The translations under genes were made by a program, and so were the position numbers. 64,000 bases of DNA from Oscillatoria sp. FACHB-1406 (GTDB taxonomy: Bacteria; Cyanobacteriota; Cyanobacteriia; Cyanobacteriales; Spirulinaceae). Under the pieces are notes generated by a model. It worked only from the letters and a program-made list of their open reading frames with translations. It ran no database searches and was not told the origin of the DNA. This document shows positions 29,256-38,263 of the stretch, piece after piece (the first letter of the stretch is position 1; the number at the start of each line of letters is the position of its first letter). The stretch is from NCBI RefSeq assembly GCF_014698145.1, contig NZ_JACJSM010000003.1, forward strand, positions 124,001-188,000, read 5' to 3'.

Positions 29256-29711
29256 ATGATGCGAGCCGAAGAAATCATGACGCGCGAGGTGGTGACAATA
29301 AAAGGTTCTGCCACTGTCGCCGAAGCTGTTGCCTTAATGAAAGAGAAAAAGTTGCGCGCTCTAATTATCGAGCAGCGTAACGAGATCGATCCCTACGGTA
29401 TTGTTAGCGAAACCGATATCATTAACAAAGTTGCGGCTTACGGTCACGACCCGAAAAAAATGCGGGTCTACGAGATTATGACTAAGCCGTGCATTACGGT
29501 GGATCCGGATTTAGGGGTAGAATATGTCGCGCGCTTGTTTGGAATGACGAGAATTCGCCGCGCGCCCGTCGTTCGCGAGAAGTTACTCGGCATTATTTCA
29601 GTGAGCGATATTCTCTATAAAAGCGATTTTGTAGAAAAACCAAAGGGCAGTTTTACTCTGTATTGTGAGGATAATCCAATCGCTACTGAAACTAGCCTTT
29701 ATGAGGATTAG
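29256..29711 (+). CDS. CBS-pair domain protein
   Basis: This 151-residue protein consists of two CBS domains: EEIMTREVVTIKGSATVAEA (4-23) and YEIMTKPCITVDPDLGVEYV (about 72-91), each ending in the GIVSETDI or GIISVSDIL strand-helix. CBS pairs bind adenine nucleotides and regulate partners; stand-alone pairs are frequent in cyanobacteria and chloroplasts, where some modulate thioredoxins. The target is unknown. Confidence 0.93.
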   Translation: MMRAEEIMTREVVTIKGSATVAEAVALMKEKKLRALIIEQRNEIDPYGIVSETDIINKVAAYGHDPKKMRVYEIMTKPCITVDPDLGVEYVARLFGMTRIRRAPVVREKLLGIISVSDILYKSDFVEKPKGSFTLYCEDNPIATETSLYED

Positions 29712-29893
29712 GGCTTCAGCAGCGTTAGGATTCTTAATCGACGATTGGGCTGGCGTGAAAATGAACGCTTTACGCTCGAGAAGCGAAATTTAGAATCGAA
29801 TGTTATTTTATCGACCCTCGCGAGGAACATTATGATTACGGGCATCCGTGTCAATCTACCGAGCTTGCGTGTCAAGTCGCAAGTTTCGACCCT

Positions 29894-29926
29894 AATGTAG
29901 AGGCGTTTTATTATCGTCTCTACATT
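29894..29926. terminator. Bidirectional hairpin between the CBS gene and the convergent DUF928 gene
   Basis: Arms AATGTAGAGGCG and CGTCTCTACATT (one mismatch) with a 9-nt loop, followed by TTCT on the plus strand. Its place between two convergent stops fits a shared terminator. The arms resemble the palindrome GTAGAGACG of the family-1 elements, so it may be derived from one. Confidence 0.5.
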
Positions 29927-29979
29927 TTCTGTTATTCAATCCTTAAACCGTTTATCCGGTTAAATCCGGAAGTGGGAGA

Positions 29980-30747
29980 TTAACGAGAAGCCGTTGCTGG
30001 GTTTTGCAAGCCAACAGAACTCAGCAGCGAGCTTAAGTCTGCTTCGATGCTAGGATCGTTAGGATTGGCTGATTTAGCGCGATAGAAGGCGGCAAGTGCA
30101 TCATACCAGGCTCCGAAATGGGCATAGGCGATCGCGCGATCGCGATCGTTAGCGGCTTTGTCAATTGTGACTTGAAGTTCCTTGCCGGGGGCGACGCGCT
30201 CGACCCAACTAATATAAACAGGATTGGCAGAAGGTCGCTTTTCGTTGCACTGGAGGCTAACCGTCCACATATAAAGTTGACCCGGTACGAGTTCGGGTAT
30301 ATCGGCTGGGAGATCGAGGGCGACAATACCGGCCTTCGAGACTGAAACTTGCTTTTCGTAAACCGTTTCGTCAATGCCGTTATTGCCGGGACGAAGTAGA
30401 GAAAATTTAATCGGTACGGAGATAGGTTGCGAAACGCTCCAGAAAAAACTCGGATGCGCCGATACGGTTTGTCCCGCTACTTCCTGGGAAGGGAGGAGTA
30501 ATGCGAGTTGCGAACTCCGTTGAGAGCCATCGCATTCGCGTAAAGTTGTATCTTGACCGTCTCGCGAGGCTGCACCTTGGCTGCGGGCGGGTTTTGAATT
30601 GACGGGCAGGTTGAACAGCGATTTTGCTGCCGATGTAGATTCGGCTGAGGCAGCCTGTAGGCCGAGTCCTCCAGGAGGTGCGCAAGGGAGCAACTGCGAG
30701 CAAAGAAATGAAATCGAGAGTAAGGTCAAACAGCGAGGGAACAACAT
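29980..30747 (-). CDS. DUF928 family secreted protein
   Basis: This 255-residue protein has a signal peptide (LTLLSISFLCSQLLPCAPPG) and a DUF928-type core: SQLALLLPSQEVAGQTVSAH, then FFWSVSQPISVPIKFSLL, then the LYMWTVSLQCN strand with its cysteine, and a helical tail (AHFGAWYDALAAFYRAKSAN). DUF928 genes in cyanobacteria are often found with filamentous-haemagglutinin-type secreted proteins, and here it follows such a gene on the same strand 410 bp on. An accessory role in that system is an inference. Confidence 0.85.
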   Translation of the reverse strand: MLFPRCLTLLSISFLCSQLLPCAPPGGLGLQAASAESTSAAKSLFNLPVNSKPARSQGAASRDGQDTTLRECDGSQRSSQLALLLPSQEVAGQTVSAHPSFFWSVSQPISVPIKFSLLRPGNNGIDETVYEKQVSVSKAGIVALDLPADIPELVPGQLYMWTVSLQCNEKRPSANPVYISWVERVAPGKELQVTIDKAANDRDRAIAYAHFGAWYDALAAFYRAKSANPNDPSIEADLSSLLSSVGLQNPATASR

Positions 30748-31157
30748 AACAATAACCAGTTTTTATAGTCTAGGGAATGTCTTATAAATTTTCCTTGAAT
30801 CTGCTGCTGTAAGCCAGAACAGATTGTTTCGAGATCTGAGAATCGATAAGAAATAGTAAAACGATGATGCGATCCGAAAAACCCTCTCGAGGCATAAGGG
30901 GAAGCGAGTTGAAGTCTGTAGCGGGCGAGGACAAAACTGTAGGGACGCGAGGAGAAGGGAACTCTTGTCCGAAAGCGCTGTGGTGCAATCTCGAGTTTTG
31001 TTCATGGCTACCCCTGAAATTCAACAATCGTTTCAGCGTGAATTTGCTGAAGCTACTCCTTATTCTTATTTCCTCTCACCCCGGAATTTTTACTTATACC
31101 CCATTATAATCATCGCGTTCAAAAGCGCAACGCGAATCGAACCGCGATTGGGAAAAC
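30748..31157. other. Spacer between adhesin and DUF928 genes
   Basis: 410 bp between two minus-strand genes. No credible gene, repeat or strong hairpin was found. It probably carries the DUF928 promoter. Confidence 0.4.
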
Positions 31158-34100
31158 TTAATTTAGCTTTTCTGTTTCCGAACTCGGAGCCATACAAACG
31201 AGCGATCGCGCTTGCTCGATCTCTTGCATTTGGGCGCTCGTTCCTAAAATCAAACGTCCGTCGGCGGTAGCTGCCAGTCCCCCAGCTTCGACGACGGGAT
31301 CGCCCACTTTCCAAGCTGCTTGCGGTTCGCTTGAAGCTGGCGCTGCCAAGGGCGAACTACCACTCAATCCTCGAACGCCAACCACTTCATACCGACCGCG
31401 AATGGCATCATAAGGGTTTGTCGGAATGCCGCCCGTACCCGTAACATAAAAAGTTCCGTGCTGGGCATTGCGACGAGTCAGGCAGGAATTCGCGATCGCG
31501 GTTTCCGTATCGATAAAATTGCTCGCCAGCCGTTGCAAGGAATTTTGGAGGAATGTAAAGTCTGGGAAGCGCACCGCACCGCTCGCGCCCGTCACCGAAG
31601 AAGCGGAAATATCGACGCGCCCATTGCCCCGAAACCGGGCAAAGTCTCCTACATTGCGCCCCACCCCAAACGCACTGATGTTTGAGAACAGATCGGCAAT
31701 AAAAGTGTCGGAATTGATGAGAATGTTACCCCCATCGCCCCGAACCGCATTGGCTAGGATGTCGCTGTCGTTTAAAGCCAGGAATATCGGAGAGATGAGC
31801 GTAATATTACCGCCTCCTCCAGTACCATCAAAAACGCTGCTACTAATTAAACTACTGTCGGTCAGCAGCGTATTGCGGGCAGAGATGGCAATGTTGCCGC
31901 CTCCTGCGTGCAGAGAAGTCGCCGTAATTTCGCCCCCGCGACTGACAAAGTTTGACGCAATCCGAAGCTCGATATCTCCTGCCCTGCCGCTTCCTTCGGA
32001 GTTGGAGGAAATACGAGCCAAATTGAGGTCGAGCGTGTCGGTGCTGAGTTTAATGTCGCCACCATCGCCGATCGCGCTTGCTGCTACATTGCTAGTAATC
32101 CGGCTGTCGGTTAATTGCGTCTCTCCTTTCACTGAAATAGCGATCGAACCGGCACTCCCTTTCCCCGCCGTACTCCCAGAAATTTCTGCACCATTGCTTA
32201 AGTTCAGGCGATCGGTCTCGATCTCGATATTGCCGCCGTTCCCCGTTGCTCTCTGTCCCACCGCGCTAAGGATTCCGCTTCCCGATAGGTTCGTGCTGTC
32301 GCTGGCATGGATGTCAATCTTCCCAGCATCACCTCGACCTTGAGTGCTAGCGGATAACAGGGCGTTATTGGTCAAGGATAGCGAACGGGTGGCGATGCCG
32401 ACGTTTCCCCCTCTGCCGATTCCGGTTTCGCCAACAGCCGAGGATGCGGTACTGCTGTCGATCGCGATCGCATTGTCTGCCCTTAAACTCACGCTTCCTG
32501 CGTTTCCCGCACCCGCTGTCGAGGAGGAGACCGCACTGTTGTTCGTCAACTGAATTAAGGGGGCTGCAACCGTCACATTGCCGCCTTTACCCCGACCGCC
32601 GACTTCAACATCAGAGGTTACGCTACTCCCATCTAGGCGGACGGTTCGCGACGCTGCAAGGCTAACACTGCCAGCATTCCCCGCTCCCGCCGTGGAGGAG
32701 GAAGCTTGCGCGTCATTATTTAAGGCGATTTCCGGGGCGTTTAAGCTGACATTGCCCCCATCCCCTACACCCGTGCTACCTACTGCGGAAACGGCACTGC
32801 TATTATCGAGGAGCAGTCTTTCGCTGGCACTCAAATCGACAATTCCTGCATTTCCTCGACCGAAGCTACTCGAGGTGGCTTGAGCGTTATTAGCTAAGGA
32901 TAACAAACGACCCGATAGCGAGACATCGCCCCCATTGCCTCTACCTCCGGCTTGTACCGCAGAAGTTGCACTGCTATTGTTGAGGTTAACGCGATCGCCC
33001 CGTATTTCCACACTGCCCGCATTTCCCGCTCCCGCCGTGGAGGAGGAGGCTTGCGCGTCATTATTTAAGGCGATTTCCGGTGCGTTTAAGCTGACATTGC
33101 CCCCATCCCCTGCACCCGTGCTACCTACTGCGGAAGCGGCACTACTGTTATCGAGGGTCAGTTTTTCGCTGGCACTCAAATCGACAATTCCTGCATTTCC
33201 TCGACCGAAGCTACTCGAGGTGGCTTGAGCGTTATTAGTTAAGGATAACAAACGACCCGATAGCGAGACATCGCCCCCATTGCCTCTACCTCCGGCTTGT
33301 ACCGCAGAAGTTGCACTGCTATTGTTGAGGTTAACGCGATCGCCCCGTATTTCCACACTACCCGCATTCCCCGCTCCCGCCGTGGAGGAGGAAGCTTGCG
33401 CGTCATTATTTAAGGCGATTTCCGGTGCGTTTAAGCTGACATTTCCCCCATCCCCTACACCCGTGCTACCCACTGCGGAAACGGCACTGCTATTATCGAG
33501 GCTTAGTTTTTCGCTGGCGCTTAAACTGACGCTCCCAGCGTTCCCATTTCCGGCTGTCGATGAGCTAGCTTGAGCGTTGTTAGTCAGGGATAACAAACGG
33601 CCCGATAGCGAGACATCGCCCCCATTGCCTCTACCTCCGGCTTGTACCGCAGAAGTTGCACTACTGTTATTGAGGTTGACGCGATCGCCCCGTATTTCCA
33701 CACTGCCCGCATTCCCCGCTCCTGCGGTGGAGGAGGAAGCTTGCGCGTCGTTATTTAAGGCGATTTCCGGTGCGTTTAAGCTGACATTACCCCCATTCCC
33801 TAAACCCGTGCTACCCACTGCGGAAGCGGCGCTGCTGTTATCGAGGTTCAGTCTTTCACTGGCGCTTAAATCTACCACGCCTGCATTTCCTTGACCGAAG
33901 CTACTCGATGTGGCTTGAGCGTTATTAGTCAGGGATAACAAACGACCCGATAGCGAGACATCGCCCCCATTGCCTCTACCTCCGGCTTGTACCGCGGAAG
34001 TTGCACTGCTGTTATTGAGGTTGACGCGATCGCCCCGTATTTCCACACTACCCGCATTCCCCGCTCCCGCCGTGGAGGAGGAGGCTTGCGCGTCGTTATT

Positions 34101-37100
34101 TAAGGCGATTTCCGGTGCGTTTAAGCTGACATTTCCCCCATTCCCTAAACCCGTACTACCCACTGCGGAAGCGGCGCTGCTGTTATCGAGGGTTAATCTT
34201 TCGCTGGCGCTTAAATCGACAATTCCTGCATTTCCTTGACCGAAGCTACTGGAGGTGGCTTGAGCATTATTGGCTAAAGATAATAAACGACCCGATAGCG
34301 ATACATTTCCGCCCGAGCCGTTTGCGCCCGATCGCACTTCGCTGGAAACGGTGCTGCGATCTAGGGCGAGCGTATCAATATTCGTGTCAATTTTGGCGCT
34401 CCCAGCATTCCCAAAACCGGCAGTTGCAGAGGAAACCAGGGAGCCATTGCTCAGGCTGACGGCAATAGGAGAGCCTGACGCTGTGCCTGCGAGGGTGACA
34501 TTGCCTGCCATACCCCGACCTCCGGCTTCAACAGTCGTCAGAGCGCGACTATTATCTAACGAGATCGCGCGATTCCCCAGCAGGCTTACATCGCCCGCAT
34601 TGCCCCGTCCTGCGGTACTCGAAGAGATTTCGGAGTTGCTGCGTAACGCGATCGTATCGCCGATGAGCGTAACCATGCCGCCATTACCCGCTCCGGTTGC
34701 TTCAACATCGCTCTCGATGCGACTGTTATTGTCGAGAGCGATCGCGCCGGTGGCTGTAAGGCGAACATTACCGGCGTTACCCGTCCCTGCCGTACTCGAA
34801 GAAATGCTAGAACTATTATCCAAAGAGAGGGATTGTCCGGTCATGGTAATGTTACCGCCGTTTCCTACCGCACCCAGAGCGACTCGACTCTCAACGCGAC
34901 TGTTATCCAGGGCAACTGCTTGGGTTGCATTTAAGTTAACCGTTCCGGCATTGCCCTGCCCGAAAGTACTCGAGGAGGTGACGGCACTATCGGTCAAGGA
35001 CAGCGTTCCTGCGGTCGCGCTCAAGTTAACCGTTCCGGCATTGCCCTGCCCGAACGTACTCGAGGAGACGATCGCGCTATTGCGAAGGGCAACGGTGGGT
35101 CCGATAACGCTGACGTTTCCGCCTTGCCCGACTGCACGAGCGCCGACTTCGCTATCCACCGTGCTGCGATCGAGGATAATCCCTTGGCTCGCTTGCAGAT
35201 TCACCGTTCCGGCATCGCCTTGCCCTTGAGTTCGCGAGGAAACCGTCGAACCATTGACTAGGGACAGCAAGCGCGCGTTAACGCTAATATCGCCGGCTCG
35301 GTTTTGACCGCTCTGAGCTACGGTACTCAAAATCTCGCTGCTGTCAATTGTCGCGCGATCGCTCGCATTCAAGTTTACGGTTCCCGCCCGTGCTAACCCA
35401 GAAGTATTCGAGGAAATTTGAGAGCTATTGACTAAATCTATGTTTTGTGCATTAAGGGTGACATTACCCCCCGTATTGGTTGCCGCGCCGACAGAATTAT
35501 CGCTAGAAACGCGACTGTTATCGATCGCGATATCCCGCGCCGCAAATAAATCGATATTACCCGCATCGCCGGTTCCATAACTATTCGAGGAGATTCTAAC
35601 GCCGCCCGCGATCGAGACATTGCCGCTGTCAGCCCGGACGGTTACAGTCCCGGCTTGAGAAGTGCCGTTCGTTAGAGAAGAAACAACGGTTTGATTCTGG
35701 AGCGCAACTTCGCCCCCTCGAATCGTGACAACTCCGCGCGAAAAGGAGGGAACTGTTGCTGTGCCAGCGTCGCTAGTAACGCGGCTGTTGTTGATATTCA
35801 GGCTTTGGGTTCCCAGCAACGTCACTTGTCCGGCGTTACCGCTTCCTTGGTTGCTCGAGGAAATGGCAGCGTTATTAAGAATGTTGAGGACGCGCGCGCC
35901 GATCGCGACTTGTCCGGCATCATTACCCGCAGTGGTGCTGCCCTGACTGGCAATCGTGCTATTGTCGATCGCGGCGGTATCGCTGAAATTTAGCGAGATT
36001 GTACCGGCTTTGCCGAGTCCGAAGGTACTCGAAGTAATTTCAGCGCGGTTTTGCAATGCCAGCGATTGCCCTTGCAGCGCGATCGTTCCCGCATTCCCCG
36101 TAGCAGCGGCTTCGGTGGTACTCACCACCCGACTATTATCAATGTTCAGCGCGTTATTCGCTGTAATCTGAATTCGTCCCCCATTGCCTCGGTTAAAGGT
36201 GCTGGAGGTAATCAGCGCGCCATTGCTGACATTGACTGCGTTGCCCGAAATTGCGATATTTCCCGCCGCCGCCGAGCCGTAAGTATCGCTATTAATCGTC
36301 ACCCCATTAAACTCGACATTCCCATTAACCGAGCGAAGGCTGATATTACCGCCGCCGCCGTTTTTACCGCCCGAGGAATCCATTGCCCCCGCGCGAATGT
36401 CGCCGCTTGCATTCAAGGTTATAGCGCCCCCATTCCGGCCGAAGCGATCGGCACCTGCTACTAGCGATAGCAACTGACCGCCACTGGTATCTATTCCCCC
36501 GTTGCTGCTACTAATCGCGATCGCACCGCTATCGCGCTGGGTGGATCGCGTATCGATCGTTTGAGTGGCAATCCCATCTCGCGCCAACAACGTGACGTTT
36601 CCGCCATTGCGATTGACTGCACTCGCCGAAGTATTGATGTCACCCGTCTGAATGCCCGCCCGCGAGTCAATCACAACCGTTGCTGCATTCCCGATGCTGT
36701 TACTCCCAGCGATCGCACCTATGGTAATGTTTCCCCCTCCTAGGCTGAGGTTGGGGCTGTATTGCGTCGATAGATAAACGATACCGTTAGCTGCCGCCGC
36801 CGTATTATTGAAAACGATGCGATTGAGGTTAATCTCCGCGTTTCCCGACATTCCGACCGCTAGGGGAGAACCGAAAAAGCTTGTCGTTCCGGCCCGAATA
36901 TCGAGCGCAGGGCGAGTCGTGCCGTTAATCGCAAGCGAAGTCCCGTTAGAGAGCGTTACCGTACTGTTATTGAAGAGAACGCCTGCGCCGGTAATCGCGA
37001 TCGTGCCGGTAGAGAAAACGCTGCCGCCCGCTAAAATTTGCAGCGAAGTCCCCGTGTAATTGTTAAAGAAATAATCGCCGGAAACCTGAAAAACGGGATC

Positions 37101-37979
37101 GTCGATACTGATTAAATCTCCCAAGTTTCCATTCATATTTTCGACGCGGAAGTTTCCCAAGCTGCGGAATCTTCCATCGCTAACAATAGGGTTATCGCTA
37201 CGCAGGATTGTATTGCCGCCAGACGTAATCTCGCTATTGGGATGGCGCAAGATAGAAATATTAAGATTGCGCTCGCCTTGAACGAGTAAATTACTACCGC
37301 TTGTCGTATTGAAAGGGGCTGTCGCACTATCGGCAATCGTTAGAGAGTTAAGCGCTTCTAAGGTTAAGTCTCTACCCGCGTGGAGTTGTCCGGAGAGATC
37401 GAGATTAGCCCCCGATAGAATCAAACTGCCGCCCACTGTTAAATTGCCCCGGCTGACAATACTTTGGGTAGCAACCGCGTTATGAAATAGAGCGCCCGGT
37501 TGAATGCTTAATAAACTGCTGTTCCCGATATCGCTGGCACTGTAATAGCCGTTATTATTCTCGAAGAGAATGCGATCGGCGGTGCTGGCAGTAAAAGAAC
37601 CCGCGATATCGAGTTGGACGTTTGCGCCGAAGATAATGCCGTTCGGATTTAACAGAAAGAGATTGGCATTGCCCAGAACGCCCAATCTGCCTAGGATTTC
37701 GGAGGGATTGCTGCCCGTAACGCGCGTGAGGATATTTTCAACAGCAGCGGGATTGCTGAAGTAAACGCCACTGCCTTCGCCAACATTGAACTCGCTGAAG
37801 CTATGAAAAAGATTGATACCGCGTAAAGCGCCGCCATCAATGCGATTGTTTGTATCGTCAAGGGGAACGATCGCTGAATTTTCGGTACCGAGAGTGCTAT
37901 CGGGAACTAGGGGCAAAGCGAAAGCTTCATTCCCTAATAGCAGCACGATTAAAGCTGGTATTGCACGCTGGAGTTTCAT
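31158..37979 (-). CDS. Filamentous-haemagglutinin-type exoprotein (two-partner secretion, TpsA)
   Basis: This 2273-residue secreted beta-helix protein has a signal peptide (MKLQRAIPALIVLLLGNEAF) and a haemagglutination-activity/TPS domain at about 25-240 with the NPNGIIFG motif (LFLLNPNGIIFGANVQLDIA) required for recognition by an outer-membrane TpsB pore. The long middle consists of degenerate units of about 55-58 residues (STAG-GNAG-V-L ... LDNS-x-S-V ... G-GNGGNV-L). In five places pairs of units form near-identical 115-residue repeats. The C-terminal segment has the paired cysteines of cyanobacterial members (ANSCLTRRN and SLVCMAPS). No TpsB gene is visible. Likely roles are adhesion or aggregation; the target is unknown. 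Confidence 0.9.
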   Translation of the reverse strand: MKLQRAIPALIVLLLGNEAFALPLVPDSTLGTENSAIVPLDDTNNRIDGGALRGINLFHSFSEFNVGEGSGVYFSNPAAVENILTRVTGSNPSEILGRLGVLGNANLFLLNPNGIIFGANVQLDIAGSFTASTADRILFENNNGYYSASDIGNSSLLSIQPGALFHNAVATQSIVSRGNLTVGGSLILSGANLDLSGQLHAGRDLTLEALNSLTIADSATAPFNTTSGSNLLVQGERNLNISILRHPNSEITSGGNTILRSDNPIVSDGRFRSLGNFRVENMNGNLGDLISIDDPVFQVSGDYFFNNYTGTSLQILAGGSVFSTGTIAITGAGVLFNNSTVTLSNGTSLAINGTTRPALDIRAGTTSFFGSPLAVGMSGNAEINLNRIVFNNTAAAANGIVYLSTQYSPNLSLGGGNITIGAIAGSNSIGNAATVVIDSRAGIQTGDINTSASAVNRNGGNVTLLARDGIATQTIDTRSTQRDSGAIAISSSNGGIDTSGGQLLSLVAGADRFGRNGGAITLNASGDIRAGAMDSSGGKNGGGGNISLRSVNGNVEFNGVTINSDTYGSAAAGNIAISGNAVNVSNGALITSSTFNRGNGGRIQITANNALNIDNSRVVSTTEAAATGNAGTIALQGQSLALQNRAEITSSTFGLGKAGTISLNFSDTAAIDNSTIASQGSTTAGNDAGQVAIGARVLNILNNAAISSSNQGSGNAGQVTLLGTQSLNINNSRVTSDAGTATVPSFSRGVVTIRGGEVALQNQTVVSSLTNGTSQAGTVTVRADSGNVSIAGGVRISSNSYGTGDAGNIDLFAARDIAIDNSRVSSDNSVGAATNTGGNVTLNAQNIDLVNSSQISSNTSGLARAGTVNLNASDRATIDSSEILSTVAQSGQNRAGDISVNARLLSLVNGSTVSSRTQGQGDAGTVNLQASQGIILDRSTVDSEVGARAVGQGGNVSVIGPTVALRNSAIVSSSTFGQGNAGTVNLSATAGTLSLTDSAVTSSSTFGQGNAGTVNLNATQAVALDNSRVESRVALGAVGNGGNITMTGQSLSLDNSSSISSSTAGTGNAGNVRLTATGAIALDNNSRIESDVEATGAGNGGMVTLIGDTIALRSNSEISSSTAGRGNAGDVSLLGNRAISLDNSRALTTVEAGGRGMAGNVTLAGTASGSPIAVSLSNGSLVSSATAGFGNAGSAKIDTNIDTLALDRSTVSSEVRSGANGSGGNVSLSGRLLSLANNAQATSSSFGQGNAGIVDLSASERLTLDNSSAASAVGSTGLGNGGNVSLNAPEIALNNDAQASSSTAGAGNAGSVEIRGDRVNLNNSSATSAVQAGGRGNGGDVSLSGRLLSLTNNAQATSSSFGQGNAGVVDLSASERLNLDNSSAASAVGSTGLGNGGNVSLNAPEIALNNDAQASSSTAGAGNAGSVEIRGDRVNLNNSSATSAVQAGGRGNGGDVSLSGRLLSLTNNAQASSSTAGNGNAGSVSLSASEKLSLDNSSAVSAVGSTGVGDGGNVSLNAPEIALNNDAQASSSTAGAGNAGSVEIRGDRVNLNNSSATSAVQAGGRGNGGDVSLSGRLLSLTNNAQATSSSFGRGNAGIVDLSASEKLTLDNSSAASAVGSTGAGDGGNVSLNAPEIALNNDAQASSSTAGAGNAGSVEIRGDRVNLNNSSATSAVQAGGRGNGGDVSLSGRLLSLANNAQATSSSFGRGNAGIVDLSASERLLLDNSSAVSAVGSTGVGDGGNVSLNAPEIALNNDAQASSSTAGAGNAGSVSLAASRTVRLDGSSVTSDVEVGGRGKGGNVTVAAPLIQLTNNSAVSSSTAGAGNAGSVSLRADNAIAIDSSTASSAVGETGIGRGGNVGIATRSLSLTNNALLSASTQGRGDAGKIDIHASDSTNLSGSGILSAVGQRATGNGGNIEIETDRLNLSNGAEISGSTAGKGSAGSIAISVKGETQLTDSRITSNVAASAIGDGGDIKLSTDTLDLNLARISSNSEGSGRAGDIELRIASNFVSRGGEITATSLHAGGGNIAISARNTLLTDSSLISSSVFDGTGGGGNITLISPIFLALNDSDILANAVRGDGGNILINSDTFIADLFSNISAFGVGRNVGDFARFRGNGRVDISASSVTGASGAVRFPDFTFLQNSLQRLASNFIDTETAIANSCLTRRNAQHGTFYVTGTGGIPTNPYDAIRGRYEVVGVRGLSGSSPLAAPASSEPQAAWKVGDPVVEAGGLAATADGRLILGTSAQMQEIEQARSLVCMAPSSETEKLN
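32690..34300 (-). repeat. 345-bp coding tandem repeats in the adhesin gene
   Basis: The anchor CGACCCGATAGCGA (or close variants) recurs at 32908, 33253, 33598, 33943 and 34288, exactly 345 bp apart, giving four full copies and one partial copy of a 115-residue unit. Copies are nearly identical in DNA, differing at scattered sites. The third copy differs most, with a TAGNGNAG variant. Confidence 0.92.
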
Positions 37980-38022
37980 GTTGGCAGATGACGAGCGAGT
38001 GCATTGAATAACTCATTATTGT

Positions 38023-38060
38023 TGGGGGATTTTCCCTACTCTTTTGGGGAGATTCCCCCA
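38023..38060. other. Hairpin in the region upstream of the adhesin gene
   Basis: Arms TGGGGG and CCCCCA, with a second inner pairing of TCCC with GGGGA, in the 284-bp region between the peptide-binding lipoprotein stop and the adhesin start. It could terminate the former or form a leader for the latter. There is no T tract. Confidence 0.35.
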
Positions 38061-38263
38061 CCCCAATTGGATAGTTGGACGACAGCCCTACGGTATCGTC
38101 TCAATGCTAACTCTATTTTCAGCAAAAAGAGCAAACTTGTGAAAAAGTTATGAATACCTAGACCGCAGGGGATTAGCAGGCGATCGCAGTTATGATTCTT
38201 TTTTATCGAAAGCTTGAGAACCTCCTTCTCATCGCTCCCATTCAAATTTTATTCCTGTAGCTT

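Noticed and set aside
32690-34300. The 345-bp repeats as a CRISPR or satellite array
   Set aside because: They are in frame within a single open reading frame and encode a 115-residue beta-helix unit.
31468-35229. Long plus-strand open frames opposite the adhesin gene (up to 319 residues)
   Set aside because: They are antisense shadows of the repeat-rich coding strand, share its 345-bp period and have proline/alanine/leucine-biased composition with no domain.
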